A stretch of DNA of 64,000 nucleotides from positions 248,001 through 312,000 of the forward strand of contig JAJTUP010000039.1 of the NCBI GenBank assembly GCA_021399435.1. Direction: 5' to 3'. This document shows, one piece after another, positions 56,127 to 64,000 of this stretch. Source of the DNA: Diaporthe sp. PMI_573. Lineage: Eukaryota; Ascomycota; Sordariomycetes; Diaporthales; Diaporthaceae. The position numbers were made by a program, and so were the translations under genes. Numbering within the stretch: position 1 is the stretch's first letter; each line of letters opens with the position of its first letter. The notes below the pieces were generated by a model. The model was not told where the DNA came from and did no database searches. It was given only the letters and a program-made list of their open reading frames with translations.

Positions 56127-57929
56127 ATGACGACCACATACCTCGCTCCCCACGAGACTGACCGCTTCGACTATGTCGTCGTCGGTGGTGGCACGGCCGG
56201 ATGTGTGATTGGCTCCCGTCTGGCCGAGTACCTGCCTCACAAGAGGATCCTCATGATCGAGGCCGGCCCCAGTGACTTCATGGACGACAGAGTGCTCGAT
56301 CTGCGTCAATGGCTGGCGCTCCTCGGCGGCGAGTTCGACTATGACTACCCCACCACCGAGCAGCCCGAGGGTAAGTGAGACTATGCGCGTGCATGAGCCG
56401 TAGTGATCCCCTCATAATATGTAATCTGTGTTGCTCACCATTGCCCCATGGAACAGGTAACTCTCACATCCGGCACTCGCGAGCCAAGGTCCTCGGCGGC
56501 TGCTCATCCCACAACACGCTCATCTCGTTCCGGCCGTTCGAGTACGACCTGAAGATCTGGGAGTCGCTGGGGGCCAAGGGCTGGGAGTTCAAGGACTTCA
56601 TGCGCATCATGGACAAGCTGCGCAACTCTGTCCAGCCCGTCCACGCCCGCCACCGCAACCAGCTGTGCAAGGACTGGGTGCTGGCCTGCAGCGACGCCAT
56701 GAACATCCCCGTCATCCCCAACTACAACGAGGAGATCACAAAGACGGGCTCGCTCAAGCAGGGCGTCGGCTTCTTCAACATCTCGTACAACCCGGATGAC
56801 CACCGCCGCTCCAGCGCCTCGGTCGCCTACATCCACCCCATCCTGCGCGGCGAGGAGCAGCGCCCCAACCTGACCATCCTGACCAACGCCTGGGTCGAAC
56901 GCATCAACGTCCACAACGACACCGTCAAGGGCATCAACCTCGTCCTGCGCGACGGCTCCAAGCGCACCGTCAGCGCCCGCACGGAGACCATCCTGGCTGC
57001 GGGAGCCGTCGACACCCCTCGCCTCATGCTGCTCTCCGGCCTGGGCCCCAAGGACCAGCTCCAGAGCCTCGGCATCCCCGTCTTCAAGGACATCCCCGGA
57101 GTCGGCGAGAACCTCCAGGACCACCCCGAGTCCATCATCATGTGGGAGCTCAACAAGGAGGTGCCCCAGGGCCAGACCACCATGGACTCGGACGCCGGTA
57201 TCTTCCTCCGCCGCGAGAAGCCCAACGCCGCCGCCTACCAGACGCCTGCCAACCCCAAGGCGCTGCCTGACGGTGATATCGCAGATGTCATGATGCGTAA
57301 GTACTCTGAATGTCTATCTCCTCCCGGGCATCAATAGCTAACACAATCGCTTAGACTGCTACCAAATCCCCTTCACCTTCAACACCGAGCGTCTCGGCTA
57401 CGACAAGGTCGCCGACGGATACGCCTTCTGCATGACCCCCAACATCCCCCGCCCACGCTCCCGCGGCCGCCTGTACCTGACCTCCTCGGACCCATCCGTC
57501 AAGCCCGCGCTCGACTTCCGCTACTTCACCGACCCAGAGGGCTACGACGCCGCCACCCTCGTGTACGGCATCAAGGCCGCCCGCAAGATCGCCGAGACCG
57601 AGCCGTTCAAGGGCTGGATCAAGCGCGAGGTCGCCCCCGGCCCCAAGATCCAGTCCGACGAGGACATCAGCTACTACGCCCGCAAGGTCGCCCACACCGT
57701 CTACCACCCCACGGGGACCACGCGCATGGGCGACGTCGACGGCGACGACCTCGCCGTCGTCGACGCCAAGCTCAGGGTCCGCGGCCTCAAGAAGCTCAGG
57801 ATCGCCGATGCTGGTATCTTCCCTACCATCCCTACCATCAACCCCATGCTTACGGTCCTTGGTGTTGCTGAGAGGGCGGCTGAGATGATTGCTGAGGAGG
57901 CTGGCTGGAAGCACAGCGCCCGTCTGTAA
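56127..57929 (+). CDS. Choline oxidase-type GMC oxidoreductase
   Basis: Exons 56127-56370, 56457-57296 and 57355-57929 join in frame to 552 aa. The FAD-binding fold opens with YVVVGGGTAGCVIGSRL. RAKVLGGCSSHN places His100 where bacterial choline oxidase links FAD covalently, preceded by Ser. GMC signatures follow: AGAVDTPRLMLLSGLGP and VGENLQDH. Near the C-terminus the active-site His in TVYHPTGTTRMG and an Asn in TIPTINPMLTVLG match choline oxidase, where aryl-alcohol oxidases have a second His. It would oxidise choline to betaine aldehyde using oxygen. The strong G/C codon bias suggests high expression. It is divergent from the betaine aldehyde dehydrogenase gene. A choline dehydrogenase activity cannot be excluded. 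Confidence 0.9.
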
Positions 57930-58083
57930 GGCGCTGTGGTGTGCTGCGGTGTGTTGGATAGGAAAATGATGGTGAGGTGGTGGGATTGGGGGATGAGAAT
58001 ACCCCTGCTTTGGCTGTGGCAACCATAGAGTTGAGCGAGCAGTCTTGTATAGATGCGCAACTTGCATTGTACGTATTTTTTGA

Positions 58084-58089
58084 AATAAA
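58084..58089 (+). terminator. Possible polyadenylation signal of the choline oxidase gene
   Basis: AATAAA lies 155 bp after the stop codon at 57929, before the convergent stop of the HET gene at 58214. Confidence 0.35.
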
Positions 58090-58213
58090 ACTAAGCCAGT
58101 TCTTATGACACCATGTGGTACCGAATGTGTGATTTGACATCTGCTGTCCACTGCGATTCCCCAGCCACGTGGAGAGTGCAAGTGTGATTCTAGCATTCAC
58201 CTCCCACCCTACA

Positions 58214-61090
58214 TTAGAGCAACTTAATCCTGCGAGGCTCTGTCCCTTCAAAAATAGCAGACCCGCCGTGTTGTGCTCTAGAGAAAAAGGTTCCAACGCG
58301 GTAGAACTCATCTGGGGCCCCCGCCGGATAGAGTAGAAGGCCCCAAATATCCCGTCTCAGGGTGTGATCAGAGCATAGATCACAGTGGACCCTGGCATCA
58401 AAGCCGGGGTGGCTGTCTTCGTAGAACGATGTCCTATACTCCGGCTTCATTGATTCTAAATACATCTCCACCATCTCCTCCACTGCCATATTCGGCATGG
58501 ACAACTGGCTTGCGCCGGGATGGTGTGCTGGGTGGTGGTGGCTAGAACCAGGCTCTGCAAGATGCTCGTGTGGCCCACGGTGGGCGGCTCCTGTGTTGCT
58601 GCTTGTGCTCCAGTCAGAGCAGCAACTAGCTGTCAGCAGCAATTGGAAATGCGCTCGCATCTTCTTCTTGATACCTGTAGCTCCGGAAATCTTGACTGGA
58701 TCCCAATCCGGTTGGATCAGGGCGAAAAGGCCAGGAAAGAGCTCGCATAGCTGGTATCGACAGCTTACCCGTTGCATGGAAGCTAGCGAGCCTGGACTCA
58801 GTCTTATCATTGACCCAAGTAGCGTGATCGATGCACCGTTGATACGGCCATACGGGTTCACCCCATCGATGAGGACACGAGATTCCAAAGTTTTGAACTC
58901 CGCTCGCAAATGGAGGCGAATCCGGGACGTTGCGTTGGTTTTGTTCGTTATCATAAATTCTGACCTTGCCCGCCTGCTCGCCCAACTCCACGATGGTCCA
59001 ATCAAAGTCGCCGATTTCTCGATTGTCTGTAGGACCTGTTGTAGGCTAGCCTGAGGGCGCCGCGATATTGAGTCAAGGATCCTCCTGCAGGGTGTCCATA
59101 GCAACCCACAGCAGAGGTCCTCTTCCCAGAGTCCCGCCAGATATTTCTGATTTATAAATTCGTGCACTCGTCTAGCCACGCCCGCTATCGCTGGAAACGT
59201 GTCTTTCCGATCTGTGAAGTTGGATCTACTGAAAGCCGGGATTAGACTGTACCAGAAATCTGTGATAAATGGTCCCTGATTCTGAATCGTTTCGAGCTGG
59301 TGTAGCAGATTCGTGGAGTGGTGGAGTATTCCAAGCAACGGATTGCTAAGACTGAAAAAGTCTCCATCAACACAAGATCCATCTTCACTAGCCACATAAT
59401 CTCCGTGCTGAAAATGTATCATCCTAGCACCAAAATAAAGAAGTCTTGGTGAAAGAAGCCTTTCCTGAAACACCCATCCTCGTTTGTTCCATTCCGAACA
59501 CTCGAGGTCTAGTAGCAGAGGGGTCATACGCGCGATGCGCTCACCATTACTGAACCCAGGCTTGCCATCGAGTGTTAAGACACGCAGGGAAAAAGAGCCC
59601 TGGATTTGAAGAGTATCCTGTGGGATGTAACCGATCTCAATACCACGAGAGTGGCGATCGGTGTGGTCTAGGAAACCCTCAAGACAAGATTTGGACGCCG
59701 GAGCACATATCGTAAGCCATGAATTCCCAAATATGTGGCTCATTTCTTGACTCTGTTCTTCCCAGTCCGTCGTGTCTCCATCTTGTCGAATACAGATGGA
59801 GTCGACCCATAGATACCGGAGTCCCAGGATCCGGCACACGGTGATCGCATCGCGCATCACAGGAGTCATTAACCGTCGAGGTATTGAGCCGTGCAATGTG
59901 TTTTGGGTTTCCTTGGTGAGTTTGAGCTGGTTCCTAGACTGTGCTAGTGAGCCCCAGCAGTAACTCAGGGCCGCGTACCTCAGCCCACCGGGGCCCGCTA
60001 CAGCTTGCTGGCCGTCGATTATCTTGGGTTCAGGCTGTGCGACTAAGCCAATATCCAGGAGCCGTCTTGGCCGGTAATGATTGCATGATGCAGATTTCTC
60101 TGTCGAGGCCAGCTGGTGTTCTATAAAGCTCAGGTTGGCTTGATCCAGAGATGTTGCTGCCGGTGGGCGAAAGATGCCAAGCGCTTCTGCGACATTGCCT
60201 GCAGAGGGTTAGTCTTGTAGTTCACGGTCTAAATTGTAGCGACCGAGCTCACCCTGCGCCGTGTGAACAGTAAAAATGAGGCTTTCTTGCCCATAGTAAC
60301 CCCTTATGACTACCTTGACGACTTTGAGGGCGTGTTTAAGGGATCTTGGACCTTCGGACCAACGGAACTCGATCCACACAGAAGACATTCGCTCTGATTC
60401 AGGTCTCTCAGGTCTCTCAGGTCTTTGCATAGAGAGTGCAAGCAGTTGCTCGCGAAGGAAACGGCACAAGTCGCATCCCTGCTGTGATCTCTCTTCAAGA
60501 ACATGAAAAGCTGGCCAAGAATCCATTGCCAGTAAGTAGTGCGGTGAATTATCGAGGAACCAAGGGGACTTGCGGAGGTACTCGTAATTGACATGATTCG
60601 GTCCCTTCGAAAGTCGCTGGAAAGGCCAATGACAAAATTGACATAGTTGGGCAGTATTGAGCCCTGAACATGAAATCTCCGGTACTTGATGGAAGCCATC
60701 AAATAACCAGCCTTTGAGCTGTAGAGTTTTCGTTGCGATAGAATTAATGTAGGCCTTGTCGTTTGACGGAACGTGTATGGCCAAACACGGTCCATTTTCA
60801 AGTAGTTCCTGCTTCTGCAAATACTGTGGAAAGACATTAATCAGGTGATTTTCCACGAGCCATGCTAGTGCTTCCATCGATTCAGCAATTTGGACTGCAG
60901 TGTCATGAGACTGGGTTGATGCCTCCCGCGGGTGGGAAATCAACGAGGAGGCTTTGTCTATGAGTGGGAGAATTTGATCCAGACGATATGGGGGCAGCCC
61001 GACTTCGTGAAACAATGACTCCATGATGAATCTGTTTCCATGGATTATGGTCGAACCACGAAGAGAGGGGTCGAAGGTAACCGTGGACAC
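58214..61090 (-). CDS. HET-domain (heterokaryon incompatibility) protein
   Basis: Exon 1 is 61090-60253 and exon 2 is 60198-58214, across a 54-bp intron (GTGAGC..GACTAAC..TGCAG), giving 940 aa. The N-terminal third has Cys pairs typical of this class (AQLCQFCHWPF; GCDLCRFL). The HET domain starts near residue 355 with LRYAALSYCWG and continues RDAITVCRILGLRYLWVDSI, CIRQDGDTTDWEEQSQEM and SHIFGNSWLTICAPAS, which are its three hallmark blocks. NKRGWVFQERLLSPRLLYFG and PSWSWAS follow, as usual. Such proteins trigger cell death on non-self fusion or act in general immunity-like responses. The part after residue 750 is Ser/His-rich linker and a short C-terminal module ending FEGTEPRRIKLL. No partner domain is fused. 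It lies tandem to a DUF7924-type gene. Confidence 0.88.
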
Positions 61091-61743
61091 GCCAGCGCCG
61101 ATTAATATGGGAAGAAGGTCCTCGGTAACACGAAGCTGTCACACTCCGGATGAACACATTCTCCTGACCGCGATTACACATCGAGTATCTACATAGTTAC
61201 TCAAGTGAGAGTAGTGACGTAGATATGTTTGCGAATCCGTGCTTTGTGTCCGCGAGAATGTGGTTGGGCCCGCGGTATCTTCGAGCACATTTGATACACG
61301 GCGGCGTCTCTACAACCAAATGTTCATGATTCATTTGCGTTTTCCACAAGTGAATCAGCACTTGAAAGAACCTCTTTACTCAAGTGGGTGTTTAAGCGTT
61401 TACCACTGTATGAAGGGACCGCCTACATACTGCTTAAGAAGCGTACGTACACGGATTAAAAACGAAACCACCTTTACTCAAGTACTTCAATCCAATCATC
61501 TAAAAAGCTTTTCACTCAGACAATACTATAGAGGTATTCTGTAACGATTGGTGTAGCTGACTTGCATGAGAATCCACGGATGACTGCATCGAGTTTTGTT
61601 TCGCAAAAGTAGCTCTTGTTGCCTACATCCCGATTCTGGCGGGCCCAGGACCAAGTGAGTGGGTGGGCACCACCCGTGCCGCACACTTTGGCTCCGGCGC
61701 CCGGTAATACTCGTATTTACGACAGGATGTCGATTGGGTACAA
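61091..61743. repeat. Upstream region of the HET gene with repeated TACTCAAGT
   Basis: The 9-mer TACTCAAGT occurs at 61199-61207, 61377-61385 and 61475-61483. The last two share a 12-mer CTTTACTCAAGT, 98 bp apart. No gene is seen. Confidence 0.6.
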
Positions 61744-63466
61744 TTATTGGAGCTGGTGTCGATGGGGAAAGCTGAACAGCTCTTTCAGAGTCTTCAGCTC
61801 CATACACTTGCTCGTATTATACTCTTCGGTCTCTTTCCTACGTGAGCGGAGTCCCCAGTTCAGAGGGTCATCGACGCTGTCTGCACCATTTAAACTTACC
61901 ACTGGGTTATCTGCAGCCGGTTGGCTTCCAAAACCTCGTAGCTCGTCTTGATGGTCATCTTCTGGGTTATCTTCACTAGCACCAAGTGATAGCACGTCTT
62001 GTTGCGCGTTTGCTGGCCCTTCACTACTACCACTACTGTGTGCACAAGCAGCCAATGGAAACTCGTCGCCATATTCCGTTGACCCTGCATTCTTTTCTCC
62101 GTCATGTCTTTCCTCCGTCATGTCTTCCTCCGTCATGTCAATTTCTCCGTCATGAGATGAATCAACGCCCTCCTCACAGCTCGCAGGTTGCTTAGGAGAG
62201 GGTAAAACACCGGAGACACGCAACTGCGCGGCCCTTGAGCTAGCCGCGGCGACAATACGGTCACGATACTCTTGCGCGAGGTCTCTGACATTTCTGTACG
62301 CAGTAATAGCCTCATGGTAAGAAGATTCACTGACCATGGAATATATCTCGATCTGGACAATTCTGTAACCGGGCATCTTCTCGTGGGGCTCTGGTGGTGT
62401 TATGTGAACGCTGTAAATGGTAAGATCCCTTGGGCGATATGTTAAGCCGAATGCGTAAGCATTGCCGTCAAACTCCCACTCCTGTGGCGGAGGCCCCTCG
62501 TCCGGCATCATTTCAGGGTAGTTCTGCAGGCTGTTCATGCAGCGAGCCCCCAAAACACCGTCGATACCAGCCTGCCAGCGAGTAACGACTGGGTATTCAC
62601 TCTCAGGCACGAATTCCAGAAAGAAATTGGGCGCTATCGGATCCCGGTTGTAATTGCTCGGAACAATCGATGTTCTCAATTTCGTTCTCAGGTCCTTGTC
62701 CACGATACGTGGGTTGACACCCTCGTAATAATCTGGAGCGAGCTGCTTGACCTTGGCAGTAGTGATGTCTGCGGGTTTCATGACGGTGAACCGGCGATTC
62801 TGTAGGCCTTGGGGCTTTGCGCCATGAAGTAGGGGCAACATACAGTTGACCAGATCTTTATGAGTCGGGGTGTCGCCGAGATCATCGAGAGTGACGTGAT
62901 CTAGATGTTCTGAATCGTGCGGTCGTTCTTTTCCAAGCCTTCTCTTGATCTCCCCATAGTTTCGCGGTCTTTCCTCTACTTCGTTGCGCCTGAAGAATTC
63001 CATATTCTGGTCTTGCATGATCTGTTCGAAGTTGGCAGAATATGCCCCTGTGGTTGTCTGTCCGGTTTCAGCTGCTGGCGTTTTCTTCTTAGGGCCCGTC
63101 CTCTGTTGAATACGTTGCGATTCGGAGTACTGAAAACATCTTTAGCTCAAAGCTCTGTCTACATGGGAGTTTAGGAGCACATACGCCTCGGAGATAACTG
63201 AGATCGGGGCCTCCCCGTCTTGCGAATTGGATCAGATCAGGGAAGAACACCTCGCCAAGTGCCGGAGGAATTGAATTGGTTGGATGTCCAATTCTTTTTT
63301 GTCGGTCGAGTTCTTGCAAGGCTCTAGGGGTGAGCCAGACTTTGGATAAAGAGTCCCAGTATTTTGGTTGAGTTGAAATAGCTCCTGTCCTGTTCTTTAC
63401 GCTTAGAGCTCTTGCGCTGAAGCCGTTCCTCGCATGACGTCTATTCGCTGCCCGCCACGAACTCAT
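61744..63466 (-). CDS. Fungal DUF7924-type protein
   Basis: Exon 1 is 63466-63185 and exon 2 is 63129-61744, across a 55-bp intron (GTATGT..TTCAG), giving 555 aa from the ATG at 63466. An in-frame ATG at 63565 is less likely because a (GA)10 tract lies between them. The N-terminal YWDSLSKVWLTPRALQELDRQ and RRGGPDLSYLRG are typical of a large fungal family. The centre (VNPRIVDKDLRTKLRTSIVPS, PIAPNFFLEF, GVLGARCMNSLQNY, FDGNAYAFGLTY) resembles the DUF7924 domain, whose acid and Lys residues recall a restriction-nuclease-like fold; that activity is inference. The C-terminal 150 residues are acidic and low-complexity, with a repeated MTEE unit. The function is unknown. It is upstream of and parallel to the HET gene, 0.65 kb apart. 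Confidence 0.75.
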
Positions 63467-64000
63467 CGGTAGATGTTGAGCTCGGTTTTGTTGAGAGAGA
63501 GAGAGAGAGAGAATGACCCAGGGGAAGGCGCTCGCGACTCTGGAAGCGGGGCGAGCACGCTCCACGGCTCTGTTGGCGACTTGCTTGTGGATTAGCTGAG
63601 GGACTCGGAATGCATATATATATGCAATAAAACATTTCGGTCAGATACGGTGTGTGATGAAACAATTCGCTGGGGCTATTCGGCGTGCTATGGGCAGCGG
63701 GCCACTTCTATGGGCCATTCCTGAGGCGTGAGCTAATCAAGGACATCGTCAAGCGGACTATCTGACAAAGACGGAGGCAGCTAAGTTTCGTTCCCAAAAC
63801 AACAAGGGAAGATCTGACAAAGCCGCCCGGGAAACAAAAGCGACCCCTTTCCGGATGTCTTGCATCCATTGCATACATCTGCTGGCCCGCCCCACGGAAA
63901 TGACTAGAAGAAACTTCCAGACACCACACTTCACGCCAATTGCCGGGCTCAGACCTTCGTATCTAGCATTCACAAGTTGTATTATTCTACAGACCGTTTG
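63467..64000. other. Right-edge region upstream of the DUF7924-type gene
   Basis: It contains a (GA)10 tract at 63493-63512 and a TATATATATG stretch near 63613. No gene is seen before the window ends. Confidence 0.5.

Noticed and set aside
56504..57124. 206-aa minus-strand frame opposite choline oxidase
   Set aside because: Antisense shadow created by strong third-position G/C bias; Val/Asp/Gly/Leu-rich without family signals.
63493..63565. Upstream start at 63565 for the DUF7924-type protein
   Set aside because: It would translate the (GA)10 tract into a low-complexity stretch; the ATG at 63466 begins just before family-like sequence.

Overview
The window is eukaryotic nuclear DNA from a filamentous ascomycete, most likely a Sordariomycete-type plant-associated or saprotrophic fungus. 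The evidence is short introns (about 50-130 bp) with GTRNGT-like donors and CTAAC/CTGAC branch sites just before the AG, together with a HET-domain gene, a Zn2Cys6 regulator, F-box, P450, GH43, PL1 and Argonaute genes, and an Agd3-type deacetylase. I cannot name the species. Exon joins were worked out by hand from splice signals, reading-frame continuity and protein-family continuity, and no transcript evidence was available.

Layout. 0-6 kb: the 3' end of a Zn2Cys6 transcription factor cut by the left edge, a phytanoyl-CoA dioxygenase-like gene whose promoter carries two identical CCG-N4-CGG palindromes, an F-box gene interrupted by an in-frame TAG, and a prolyl-4-hydroxylase-like 2OG-Fe(II) oxygenase. 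6.5-19.4 kb: a secreted Agd3-like polysaccharide deacetylase, a secreted choice-of-anchor-B/LVIVD-type protein, a 175-aa protein of unknown function, a cytochrome P450 and a SET-domain protein. 21-28 kb: an Argonaute with an intact DEDH catalytic set, a small secreted acidic protein and a 94-aa protein built of two internal repeats. 29.5-38 kb: a convergent pair of secreted plant-cell-wall enzymes (GH43 glycosidase and PL1 pectate lyase) and a 12-exon oligopeptide transporter containing a 6-nt microexon. 41-44 kb: a secreted trypsin and a GNAT acetyltransferase. 47.7-50.5 kb: a minimal alpha-kinase and a stand-alone fungal NLR (STAND) N-terminal-type domain. 52.5-58 kb: divergent betaine aldehyde dehydrogenase and choline oxidase genes, which together would oxidise choline to glycine betaine. 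58.2-63.5 kb: a HET-domain protein and a DUF7924-type protein in tandem on the minus strand.

Several genes fit together functionally. Choline oxidase and betaine aldehyde dehydrogenase form a two-step pathway from a shared intergenic region of about 2 kb. The GH43 and PL1 enzymes, the trypsin, the small secreted protein and the peptide transporter suggest degradation and uptake of plant or host polymers. Between them lie several gene-poor intervals of 1.3-3.5 kb. I found no secondary-metabolite backbone gene, no intact transposon, no CRISPR array and no convincing tRNA or rRNA gene.
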